The notes beneath the pieces were generated by a model. That model saw only the letters and a list, made by a program, of their open reading frames with translations, was not told where the DNA came from and searched no databases. The position numbers were made by a program, and so were the translations under genes. From Candidatus Sodalis pierantonius str. SOPE (lineage in GTDB: Bacteria > Pseudomonadota > Gammaproteobacteria > Enterobacterales > Enterobacteriaceae), in NCBI RefSeq assembly GCF_000517405.1, contig NZ_CP006568.1:3410001-3474000 (forward strand): 64,000 nt of DNA, in the 5' to 3' direction. This document shows, piece by piece, positions 41,338-50,743 of this stretch; the first letter of the stretch is position 1; every line of letters starts with the position of its first letter.

Positions 41338-42486
41338 TTAAATTCCCTCATTGTTATTTAACTCGACGACTAAAAGTGGCACCGGCTTACCTGTCCGGCG
41401 ATAGAACTCACCTACAAAGTGCTCTAATTTACCCTCATCAATAGCCTGGCGTAAACCCGCCATCAAACGCTGGTAATAACGTAGGTTATGGATAGTATTT
41501 AGACGGGCACCCAATATTTCGTTGCAACGGTTAAGATGATGCAAGTACGCGCGGCTATAATTGCGACAGGTGTAACAATCACATTCCGCATCCAGCGGCG
41601 TGACATCGTCTTTATACCGGGCGTTGCGTATTTTCACCACGCCATCGGTAACAAACAGATGACCATTGCGGGCATTGCGGGTCGGCATGACGCAGTCGAA
41701 CATATCGATACCGCGGCGAACGCCCTCCACCAGATCTTCAGGTTTACCGACGCCCATCAAATAGCGCGGTTTATCCGCCGGGATCTGCGGGCACAGGTGC
41801 GCCAAAATACGGTGCATATCGGCTTTCGGTTCCCCTACCGCCAGGCCGCCCACAGCGTAACCATCAAAACCGATCTCTACCAGTCTTTTTACCGATACAT
41901 CTCGTAAATCTTCGTAAACACCGCCCTGAATAATACCGAAAAGCGCATTGGGATTTTCAAGCTCATCAAAACGCTAGCGACTGCGGGCCGCCCAGCTTAA
42001 CGACATTTCCATCGAGCGCTTGGCGTAATCCCAATCGAAAGGATAAGGCGTGCATTCGTCAAAAATCATGACAATATCGGAACCCAGATCGTACTGGATT
42101 TCCATCGATTTTTCGGGGCTTAAGAAAATCGCGTCGCCGTTGATGGGATTGCGGAAATGCACGTTTTCTTCGGTAATTTTGCGAATGTCGCCCAGACTGA
42201 AGACCTGGAACCCGCCGGAATCGGTCAGTATTGGACCGTGCCACTGCATAAAATCGTGCAAATCGCCGTGCAGCTTCATGACCGCCTGACCCGGGCGCAG
42301 CCAAAGATGAAAGGTATTGCCCAGCAGAATCTGCGCGCCGGTTTCTTTCACTTCTTCGGGCGTCATGCCCTTCACGGTGCCATACGTCCCAACCGGCATA
42401 AACGCCGGCGTTTCCACGACGCCCCGATCAAATACCAGCCGCCCGCGGCGGGCCTGGGCATCGGTTTTCAATAATCGATATTCCAC
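41338..42486 (-). pseudogene. tgt: tRNA-guanine transglycosylase with one amber codon
   Basis: Exchanges G34 for preQ1 in tRNAs with GUN anticodons. GTG 42486 follows GGAGGAT. The whole 382-codon frame is in register except TAG at 41974-41976 (codon 171, 'AARSR*RFDELENPNALFG'), where many relatives have Q or E. Catalytic and binding motifs are intact: 'LTDSGGFQVFSLGDIRKITE', 'GGLAVGEPKADMHRILAHLC', 'MFDCVMPTRNARNG' and the zinc site 'CDCYTCRNYSRAYLHHL'. Downstream queA is also damaged. Confidence 0.9.
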
Positions 42487-42676
42487 ACATCCTCCAACAC
42501 CAGAGAAACAGTCCGATGTTTGATGAAAAGGAGCGCATTCTAGCAACCCCGTAAACCGCTGTACAAGCCGGTCCGCGGAATGTGTTGCCGCCGGCGTGGT
42601 TAATCCCTGCTTTCTGCCGCCGACGGTTCGCGCAAAGCACGGATCCAGACCCGCTATTGCCGATCAGCCCGCCCGA

Positions 42677-43743
42677 TTACGACTCACCCACGCGCTCTTG
42701 GGCAGCGGCAGGGTTCCGGGTGATAAACATGGCGTCCCCATAGCTGAAAAAACGGTACGCCTGCGCCACCGCTTCCCGGTAGGCCGCCAGCGTATGGCGA
42801 TAACCGGCGAACGCCGATACCAGCATTATCAAGGTGGACTCGGGCAGATGAAAATTGGTGATAAGCGCATCTATCACGCGAAAATGATAACCGGGATAAA
42901 TAAAAATGCGCGTGTCGCCAAAAAACGGCGCCAGGGTATTCTCTCCCGCCGCCGCGGCCGCGCTCTCAAGGGAGCGCACGGAGGTGGTACCGACGGCCAC
43001 GACCCGGTTGCCGCGCGCCTTGCACGCCAGAACCGCATCAACCACCTCTTGCGGCACTTCGGCATACTCCGAGTGCATCTGATGCTGTTCGATCCGATCC
43101 ACCTGCACCGGCTGGAAGGTTCCAGCGCCTACATGCAGGGTGACAAACGCCATTGCAACCCCTTTGGCGCGCAGCGCCGCCAGCAGCGGCTCATCGAAAT
43201 GCAGGCCGGCGGTGGGCGCCGCCACCGCGCCGGGCCGTTCACCGTAAACCGTCTGATAGAGCTCACGATCCGCGGTTTCGTCGGGCCTATCGATATAGGG
43301 CGGCAAAGGCATATGGCCGGCATCATTGAGCAGCGTCAGCACATCGCGGGGGTCGTCGAAACGCAGCTCAAAAAGTGAATCGTGGCGCGCCACCATGGTG
43401 GCGGCGATGCTGTCATCATCCCCCAACAGCAGCGCGGCGCCGGCTTTCGGTGCCTTGGACGCGCGCACGTGGGCAAGTACCCGCTTATCATCGAGAACTC
43501 TTTCCACCAGGACTTCGATTTTACCGCCGCTGACTTTGCGGCCGAACAATCGGGCGGGGATCACCCGGGTATTATTGAATACCAGTAAATCGCCAGGCGC
43601 CAGTTTATCCAGCAAATCGGTAAAAACCTGATGCGCCAGCGCGCCCGTCTGGCCGTCCAGCGACGGCAGGCGCTGCGTTCCGCCTGCGGATAGCGGGCAA
43701 TCAGATTATCGGGTAATTCAAAAGAGAAGTCGGCAACGCGCAT
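42677..43743 (-). pseudogene. queA: queA, frameshift from loss of a 7-bp repeat
   Basis: S-adenosylmethionine:tRNA ribosyltransferase-isomerase, the step after Tgt in queuosine synthesis. ATG 43743, 'MRVADFSFELPDNLIARYPQ', then ERSACR, after which the frame shifts near 43680. From 'SLDGQTGALAHQ' onward the rest (through ITRNPAAAQERVGES) is in another frame and complete. Relatives read SCRLLSLDG; loss of one 7-bp unit from a GCCTGCC-type repeat would explain the gap. About 355 codons total, normal length. Sequence is otherwise well conserved. Confidence 0.9.
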
Positions 43744-43787
43744 GGCAAATCACTTCAGCATAAAAACAGGCGGCTTAGTCTAGGGCT

Positions 43788-44435
43788 ATGCGTTCCGCCC
43801 TGCAAGAATTAAGCTATGTCGCGCCGCTTTTGCCGTATACTGATGAAATAAATTTTCTTGCTCATCTGCATCTCGCCACCCTGGCGCATAGCTCCCTGCT
43901 CGGAAATCTGATGGCGGATTTTGTCCGCGGCGATCCCGAAGGCCTCTATTCACCCGCGATTGTGGCGGGGATTCGTATGCATCGCCGAATTGATAGCCTT
44001 ACCGATAGTCACGAAGCGGTAAAGCAGGTGCGCACGCTGTTTTCGCCCACGACGCGGCGGGTGGCGCCTATCGCGCTGGATGTAGTCTGGGATCATTTTC
44101 TGTCGCGCCACTGGCTGCGGGTCGAGCCACAGTTGCCGCTGGCGGAATTCGTCTTGCGGGCGCAGCGGGAAATCGCGCCCGCGCTGCCGGATACGCCGGT
44201 GGGGTTTCAATCCCTTAACCGCTATCTGTGGCGGGAACGCTGGCTGCTGCACTATGCCGATGGGCCTTTTCTGGCCCAGGTGCTAAACGGTATGGCCCAG
44301 CGCCACCCGCGGCTGTCGGCGCTGGGCGAGATTTATCCGGAGATCCAAACCCATTATGACCGGCTGGAAACGGCGTTTTGGCAACTTTATCCGGCGATGA
44401 TGCATGTAGCGCGCCAGGGCGCGCTGGGCCACTGA
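43788..44435 (+). CDS. acpH: Acyl carrier protein phosphodiesterase, start codon altered
   Basis: Removes the phosphopantetheine arm from holo-ACP. The conserved protein begins NFLAHLHLATLAHSSLLGN, but the codon at the usual start (43848-43850) is ATA, not ATG. In-frame upstream starts are ATG 43788 and a TTG at 43830, neither with a clear ribosome site. Metal-site residues of the HD-like fold are seen in 'FLAHLHLA', 'ADFVRG' and 'GIRMHRRIDSLTD', and 'APIALDVVWDHFLSRHW' is intact to the end. It is divergent from queA, as in E. coli. Confidence 0.85.
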   Translation: MRSALQELSYVAPLLPYTDEINFLAHLHLATLAHSSLLGNLMADFVRGDPEGLYSPAIVAGIRMHRRIDSLTDSHEAVKQVRTLFSPTTRRVAPIALDVVWDHFLSRHWLRVEPQLPLAEFVLRAQREIAPALPDTPVGFQSLNRYLWRERWLLHYADGPFLAQVLNGMAQRHPRLSALGEIYPEIQTHYDRLETAFWQLYPAMMHVARQGALGH

Positions 44436-44779
44436 GCGTGCCCGCTTGCGCGCTCACCGGTCGCTGATCGCCCGGTCGTCCAGTGGCGTGTCCATCTGTC
44501 ATCTATGTGGACCGCGCCCACTTTGTCTGTTGACGTGTCCCGCGCTCCGTGGCGGAGCCGGGTGGTCCGTCCGTTTATATCGCCAACTATTCGCCGCGTG
44601 GCCGGTTCCCCCATTGAGAATTGCCTTTTCGGTAGACAAGGGGAACCGTGCGCGGCACAACCTTTTGCCGCCCCGTACGCAATGTCCTAGAAATGACCCA
44701 ACAGCCCGTCGTTGCCGACGGCGACAGGGGGTGTTATGAATAGCGCTAGACAATCATCCCACAGGAAGGAGTCCTGGCC
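44436..44779. other. Gene-free stretch between acpH and the amidase
   Basis: No frame with a recognisable relative. It ends with AGGAAGGAGTCC, the ribosome site of the amidase. Confidence 0.5.
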
Positions 44780-45535
44780 ATGTACCCCATCGATGCGACA
44801 AGTTACCGTTCAGTAAAAGGATTTAACCAACGCGTACGCTTTCTGATTATGCATTACACCGCTCTCAATTTCGCCGACTCGGTCAACGCGCTGAGCGGCG
44901 ACGCGACCCTCAGCGCGCATTATCTGGTGCCCGATCCCGACGATCAAAGCTATATCGACGCCGGCTTCAATGATATGCGCATTTTCAACCTGGTGGACGA
45001 GAAGGATCGCGCCTGGCACGCCGGCCTTAGCGCCTGGGCCAGGCGCAACAATCTCAACGATACGTCTATCGGGATAGAAAATGTGAACCTGGCGTCGGTT
45101 AACGCGGGGAAATGGACCTTCCCGCCTTATCCTCCGGTGCAAGTCGAGGCCATCATTCAATTAGCGCAGTCTGTCCTGCAACGCTATCCAGATATAACCC
45201 CTACACAGGTGGTCGGCCATAGTGATGTTGCCCCCGGGCGGAAATTCGATCCCGGCGCGGCGTTTCCCTGGAGAAAGTTGTACGAGGCGGGCATAGGCGC
45301 CTGGTTTGATGATGCGACTAAACAGCAGTATAGCGACGACTTTGCTGAGCACGAAACGCCTGACCAGGCGGCGATAAAAGCCAAACTCAAGACCTACGGC
45401 TATAACATCGCGGGAGCAACAGGCGCCGGCGGCTATAAAAACCTTATCCAGGCTTTCAATTGCATTTTCGCCCCGTTGACTGGCAGGGCACGGTGGATAA
45501 TGAACCGCAGCAATTCTCTACGCTTTGGTAGATAA
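44780..45535 (+). CDS. N-acetylmuramoyl-L-alanine amidase (AmpD/AmiD family), C-terminus shifted
   Basis: Cleaves the amide between MurNAc and peptide. ATG 44780 after AAGGAGTCCTGGCC; no signal peptide, so probably cytoplasmic. The catalytic domain is complete: 'RFLIMHYTALNF' (zinc His), 'AWHAGLSAW', 'SIGIENVN' (Glu) and 'VVGHSDVAPGRKFDPG' (His, Lys, Asp). Near 45460 a base is lost, so the last residues read out of frame; the original C-terminus (FRPVDWQGTVDNE, then AAILYALVDKYFNK to 45551) is recoverable with two single-base corrections. Only the peptidoglycan-binding tail is affected, so activity may remain. Confidence 0.82.
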   Translation: MYPIDATSYRSVKGFNQRVRFLIMHYTALNFADSVNALSGDATLSAHYLVPDPDDQSYIDAGFNDMRIFNLVDEKDRAWHAGLSAWARRNNLNDTSIGIENVNLASVNAGKWTFPPYPPVQVEAIIQLAQSVLQRYPDITPTQVVGHSDVAPGRKFDPGAAFPWRKLYEAGIGAWFDDATKQQYSDDFAEHETPDQAAIKAKLKTYGYNIAGATGAGGYKNLIQAFNCIFAPLTGRARWIMNRSNSLRFGR

Positions 45536-45709
45536 ATATTTCAACAAGTGAGTGCAGGCTCACTTGCTGTCACTGTGGCGCTGCCGGTGGATTACGCTGT
45601 CGCTTACAGCGGCATTTTATTCCACCGCACGCGCATTTCTCTGCTGCCCTCTTTTCGGCTCAGGCCGAATAGCCGGCTGCCGCAAAGTGCAATATTCCTG
45701 TTCGGCAGG

Positions 45710-46764
45710 GCTTTGTTGAATAAATCGAACTTTTAGGTGACTGGCGGCTCTGATCACTACATTCGTTTCAACATCAGGTCCCCATGGCAAAGCAAAAGTT
45801 TAAAATCACCAACTGGCCCGCATACAACAATGCGCTCAGGCAGCGGGGGAACCTGACAGTATGGCTTGATGAGTCAGCCATTGCTGCATGGACTGAGAGT
45901 ACACCACCTGAACATCGTGGCCGGCCGCTTCACTACACCGATATGGCCATTACCACGGTTCTGATGATAAAGCGCGTGTTTAACCTTTCGCTCCGGGCGT
46001 TACAGGGTTTCGTTGACTCGATTTTTAAACTGATGGGGCTGTCGCTGCGCTGCCCAGATTACTCTCTGGTCAGCCGGCGAGCAAAAACCGTCGACATCAG
46101 CATAAAAACGCCAACCCGCGGCGAAATCTCACACCTGGTCATCGATGGCACCGGCCTGAAAGTCTTCGGCGAAGGCGAATGGAAAGTCAGGCAGCATGGG
46201 GCTGAGAGGCGCAGAGTATGGCGCAAGCTTCATCTGGCAGTAGATAGCGCGACACATGAAATTATCTGTGCCGATTTATCGCTAAGCGGTACGACAGATG
46301 CGCAGGCGCTGCCCGGGCTGATTAACCAAACCCACCGGAAAATCAGGGAAGCGTCGGCTGACAGTGCTTACGATACGCGTTACTGTCATGATGCTCTGCT
46401 GAGGAAAAAAATAAAGCCGCTTATCCCACCGCGAAGTGGTGCGCAATATTGGCCAGCTCGATACCATGAGCGTAACCACGCGGTGGCAAATCAGCATCTG
46501 AGCGGCAATAACGATACCTGGAAAAAGAAAGTAGGTTATCACCGGCGTTCACTGGCTGAAACGACCATGTTCCGGTTTAAAACACTTCTGGGTGGTCATC
46601 TGAGTCTGCATGACTATGACGCGCAGGTAGGTGAGGCTATGGCAATGGTCAAAGCGCTTAACCGGATCACGCTGTTAGGAATGCCAAACAGCGTCCGCAT
46701 CATGTAACAATCGCCCTGATAGGGAGGAAGTCGTCACACAAATTTCGGATTTATTCAACAAAGC
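45710..46764 (+). mobile_element. IS903-type insertion sequence, copy 5
   Basis: 1055 bp; two extra bases (CACACAAATTT) near the right end. Left flank TTCGGCAGG and right flank AGCCGGCGG are not a duplication. The left flank follows the amidase and the right flank is the interior of a transporter gene, so this is another rearranged junction. Confidence 0.9.
45784..46707 (+). CDS. IS903-type transposase (copy 5)
   Basis: 307 residues, intact. Sister of copy 4 (VDSIFKL, GTTDAQ). Private changes: N in 'RQRGNLTVW', V in 'GLKVFGEG' and T in 'SLAETTMFRF', immediately after the catalytic Glu. Confidence 0.92.
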   Translation: MAKQKFKITNWPAYNNALRQRGNLTVWLDESAIAAWTESTPPEHRGRPLHYTDMAITTVLMIKRVFNLSLRALQGFVDSIFKLMGLSLRCPDYSLVSRRAKTVDISIKTPTRGEISHLVIDGTGLKVFGEGEWKVRQHGAERRRVWRKLHLAVDSATHEIICADLSLSGTTDAQALPGLINQTHRKIREASADSAYDTRYCHDALLRKKIKPLIPPRSGAQYWPARYHERNHAVANQHLSGNNDTWKKKVGYHRRSLAETTMFRFKTLLGGHLSLHDYDAQVGEAMAMVKALNRITLLGMPNSVRIM

Positions 46765-47116
46765 AGCCGGCGGTTTGTCGGTGGCGGGGATTTTGCTGAT
46801 TACGCTTCCCTTAATTGCCAGCCCGGTCGTGAAAATGGCGGTCATCACGCTTTCCATCGCCTGGTTTACCAGCTGCTTTACCACCAATATCTGGTCCATT
46901 ATTACTTCCAGCGTCAGAAAGGAAGCGGTGGGGGCCGCGTCCGGGATCATCAACGGTATCGGCGCGGGCGTCGGCGGAACAACGGCGGGCTTTGTCGTCG
47001 AGTTTCTCCACGGCAGCACCGGCTCCTATTTGCCGGGCTTCGTGGTCATCGGCATCGTCGCTATTGTCGGTGGGCTCAGCGTGTATACCTATTGCCGCAT
47101 CAAAGGCGCGGGATGA
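46765..47116 (+). pseudogene. MFS transporter, C-terminal fragment
   Basis: Open from the IS903 end to TGA 47116, about 117 residues. It has four hydrophobic spans including 'GIIDGIGAGVGGTTAGFV'-like 'INGIGAGVGGTTAGFVVEFL' and ends 'YTYCRIKGAG'. The pattern 'KEAVGAASGIINGIGAGVGG' is typical of the anion:cation symporter (ACS) branch. Two thirds of the gene are missing and are not found elsewhere in the window. Confidence 0.7.
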
Positions 47117-47139
47117 GGTTTAACGCGTCTGTCAGTGTT

Positions 47140-48453
47140 TCATGCATCCAAATGAGCGGCCGCGGGGCGTTCACCCCTACGGCTTTCTGGCGCGCCATCA
47201 CCCGCCGATGCGGTATCGTCCCGCGCTGGCGCGGTACCTTCCGACCCTCTAGGCGCTGCCCTTGACTGACAGAATTTGAACAGGCACATCGCGCCGGTGA
47301 CGGCAACGATCATCGGCGGCAGAAAATTCAGCGTCAGGTCGGTGAACTCGAATATCAACACTATCGCCGTTAGCGGCATCGTCATCGACGCGGCCAAAAA
47401 TGCCCCGGCGCCAATGACCGCAAAGGCCCCCGGCGCGGTGCCGGGCCACAAAAGATTCCAGGCGCCTCCCAGCAAGCAGGCCAACAGCGCGCCACAGGTC
47501 AAACCCGGCGTAAGCAGGCCGCCTTGGGCGCCGGCGCGTAAACTGCCCCATATGGCCGCGATCTTCAATACCAATAGCGTTGCCGCCGTCGTCATCAGCA
47601 GATGATTGCCAAAACTCAATTGCGCGGGACCTTTGCCGTTGCCCAATAAGGCCGGGAACGTCGCCGCCAGCAAACCGATAGAGTAAAATTCAACAGGCAT
47701 AGCACGGGCAACAGGGCGTTACGCGGCGCCCTGTCCCTGGCGCTACAGGTGAGGCGGCTAAAGCCGTAGGCGGCCAGCCCGAACAGCGGACCGGCCAGCA
47801 GCGACCAGACCAGAAGCGCAGGCGTCACCGCCAGGGCAGGCAGATGATATTGCGTTTCATTGCCAAGCCCCGTCCAGGCGACCATCGCCGCGATAGCGCA
47901 GCAGGCCAGCGCCGGGATCATCACCGTGAAGCTGAACGTTCCCATCAGCACTTCCAGTACAAATAGCGCGCCGCCCAGCGGGACGTTGTACACCTCCGCC
48001 AGCCCGGCGCCGCAGGCCATCAGGATGCGGGTGTCGGCGTCGCCCAGGCCCAAGATGCGCGCCAGCCGCCCGGCGCTCATGGCGCCCACTTCACGGGGCG
48101 CGACTTCGCGGCCCAAGGGTGATCCCAGCGCGACGGTGGTAATTTGCAACAGCGCGTGGATAAGCGTTGCCGCCACCGGCAATGCTGACCAGCGGGCGCG
48201 CGTGGCGATAAAGCAGCCACCAGCCGCCGCCTGCCACCAGACCGCAGGACATCAGCACGCCGGCGCTGCGCAGGGGAGAGGCGGCGGTGACGCCCTGTAA
48301 AAAGCTCTCTTGGCTGATGATGTGCGGCAAGCTATACCAAAAAAGAGATGCTGTATAGCATGAAGCAGCATCGCCAGCAGCATACCGCTAATGCCGGCGA
48401 CAAGTCCGGTGAGGATGACCGCCAGAGTCAGAACGAAAAGGGGATTTTGTCAT
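47140..48453 (-). pseudogene. ClC-type chloride channel/transporter, broken
   Basis: Recognisable from the N-terminal 'LAVILTGLVAGISGMLLAML' (near 48400, frame 1), then 'SQESFLQGVTAASPLRSAGV', then the pore motif 'ALGSPLGREVAPREVGAMSA' in another frame, and a C-terminal piece with 'GAQGGLLTPGLTCGALLACL' and 'TMPLTAIVLIFEFTDL'. Frameshifts lie near 48330, 48180 and 47700. No valid start is in frame with the first piece. The gating Glu is retained in GREVAP. Function is lost. Confidence 0.8.
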
Positions 48454-48766
48454 AATGCGCATCTACTGCTGCAGGTTTAAGTTACGGCGAAGCCAGGACG
48501 ACGCGGTTCCTTAGAGCTGAATCATTAAAGTTAAATTATCACGAAACGACGGCCGCCACCCGCGGTAAACGGGCGTTGGAGGCTGGTGAGAGCTTTTTTC
48601 CGCCATTGATTTATGGATGGTTTAACTTTTTTTCTGTCACCTGCCGGCGTCGCCGCAGGGTGGCGGCGTCGCGCGACAAAGGCTTAATGGCAGGGGCTCG
48701 TCACGGTTAGGCAGTGCAGGCAAACGCGATTAACAGGCACAAGCGCTTTGCGAATAAAGCTCTATA

Positions 48767-48780
48767 TAATAATAATTATC
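48767..48780 (+). promoter_or_regulatory. Probable Fur box ahead of the binding-protein gene
   Basis: TAATAATAATTATC matches 12 of 14 bases of the inner and right part of the Fur consensus (GATAATGATAATCATTATC). It lies 30 bp before GTG 48810, the right place to repress an iron-uptake gene. The stretch 48454-48766 shows no gene. Confidence 0.5.
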
Positions 48781-48809
48781 ACCTCAAATAATTCGTGCAG
48801 GGAATACAT

Positions 48810-49917
48810 GTGTTGAAAATCAAGATGATGATGACGGTTGGCGCGCTGTGCGCCTCGGCTGGCTGCCTGGCGAGCACTTATCCGCTGACGGTCACCGATA
48901 TGGACGGCCAAACGCTTACGCTGGCGAAAGAGCCCCAACATGTCATATTGCAGGACGGCCGCGATATCCTCTCTCTGGCGCTGCTGGATCGGGAAAATCC
49001 CTTCCGCCGCGTGGTGGCGTGGAATAATTTGCCCAAGAAACAGGACGTCCAGACCTGGGAACTGCTGAAAAAAACCTGGCCAGCCGCCGGCGATATTATC
49101 GACATGGGATTTAACGATCAGGGACAGGTGAATCTGGAGAGCGTTATTGCCCAGAAACCCGACCTGATGATAGCGCAATTGCGCGCGAAACCGGCCCTTG
49201 AGCAGACCGGCGTTATCAGTAAATTACAACGGCTCGGTATCCCGGTGATGTTTATCGATTATGAACTGCATCCAGCAAGGAATACCGCCGCCAGCATTAC
49301 GTTATTGGGCAAGGCGTTGAATCAGGAGGCGCGCGCCGGCGAATACACCGCCTTTTATCAGCAACGCTTCGTCAGCATGCAGCAAACCATCAACAGCATT
49401 AAAATCAAACCCACGGTATTTATCGAGCCTATTGCCGGCAATAGCGACAACTGCTGTTTTACTCATGGCCATAATGGCTGGGGTGGACTGGTGGAATCGG
49501 TCGGCGCTAAAAATATAGGTTCCACGCTGTTACCGGGCGCGTCCGGGTTTGTTTCGCTGGAAAAAATCATTGCCATGAAGCCGGACGCCTATATCATGAC
49601 CGGGTCAAAACGGCCGAATAATAATATATTGCCGTTCGGGTACGGTGTCAGCCATGAGCAGGTTGGCGCGGTCTTCAATACTCTTATTCACCGCACCGGT
49701 TTGAATGCAATCGCGCCGGTCAAGATGGGGGCGGTATACGGGGTCTATCATCACTTTTATAACCATCTATAATAATATCATTGGTATGGAAATTCTGGCC
49801 AAAGATCTTTATCCACAGGCGTTCACCCGCCTAGATCCAACGGCGGATTATCATCACATCATTACCACCTATACCCACATCCCGGACGCGCCGATTACGC
49901 TGAGCTATCAGCCGTAA
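48810..49917 (+). pseudogene. Iron/siderophore-type ABC substrate-binding protein, frameshifted late
   Basis: Periplasmic FecB/FepB-like binding protein. GTG 48810 is chosen because AGGGA lies six bases ahead; the signal peptide 'LKIKMMMTVGALCASAGCLA' follows. 'DGRDILSLALL', 'VNLESVIAQKPDLMIAQ' and 'VSLEKIIAMKPDAYIMTGSK' are class III binding-protein features. One base is lost near 49765 (after YGVYHHFYN), so the last ~45 residues ('IIGMEILAKDLYPQAFTRLD', ending PITLSYQP at 49917) are out of frame. No permease or ATPase gene is adjacent. Confidence 0.8.
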
Positions 49918-50743
49918 CTCCACGGTAGCGTTCTGTCCTGCCCGGCGACCGAAACGGGCGCTGGCCCGGACGGTGAGCATCGTTGCAAAACCGTGTCGCC
50001 TTCGCGCGGCGCCGGGCGGTTAGGAAAGGCAGCGCCATAGGGGCTGGCGGTAAAGAGGGATACCGCCGGCTTTTTCAAGCCAGGCCGGGCAACACGCTCG
50101 TTATCACGCCTGCGGCCAACGCTCATCTACGGCTGTGGGCGACGCTTCCCATTGCCTATGGTTCAAGTTTCCCAATGCCGATGGCACGCGGTTCCCCAAT
50201 GCTGAGATCCGTTTGCGCGTGCCGAAGGCGCTTGCCTTTGAAAAAGAGAAATGGGTGACATTCGCGGAAAAAAGTAACGCGCTTTACTTTTTTTACCGGC
50301 GCAACCACCGCGGAAAAAATGTTAATGACGGATAATACGCCAAGCTTATTGATTTTATTAGAGAGTATTTGAATTATTTCCCTATGCAAAGTTGAAAAAA
50401 ACCGGCGCAGGGCGAGGGTAAACGATTTCGTTTATTACGCTGACTTATCCTATCTCAGCGTAGACTAATTGAAGTCGATACAGCGATGAGAAAAATGTTA
50501 CATGGCGTGATGAAAGAATATCCGTATATGAGTGGGTAAACACAACTTAAACGAACATTTAAAAATAGCCCTATTCATTGCCGCTCCTAATTTTCATTTA
50601 AGGAAATTCAGTTAAGATCCCCCCGGTTTGTAGCGCGGTCATTCATTACAGAACTTTACCGTTCAGCGGCAATACCGTTCACGTCAATCATGTCGCTCGC
50701 TGCCGCTCAATCGTGACTCGCCATTTTTAAGGGAAACCGAATA
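49918..50743. other. Long spacer upstream of the arn operon
   Basis: 826 bp without a recognisable gene. The final ~250 bp are AT-rich and hold the arn control region; AAGGGAAACCGAATA precedes arnB. Confidence 0.5.
50546..50616 (+). promoter_or_regulatory. Possible PmrA-type half sites upstream of arnB
   Basis: CTTAAA-N6-TTTAAA (50546-50563) and TTTAAG-N8-GTTAAG (50597-50616) resemble the PmrA box (C/T)TTAA(G/T)-N5-(C/T)TTAA(G/T), but the spacing is off in both. PmrA control of arn is known in relatives. This site is tentative. Confidence 0.3.
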
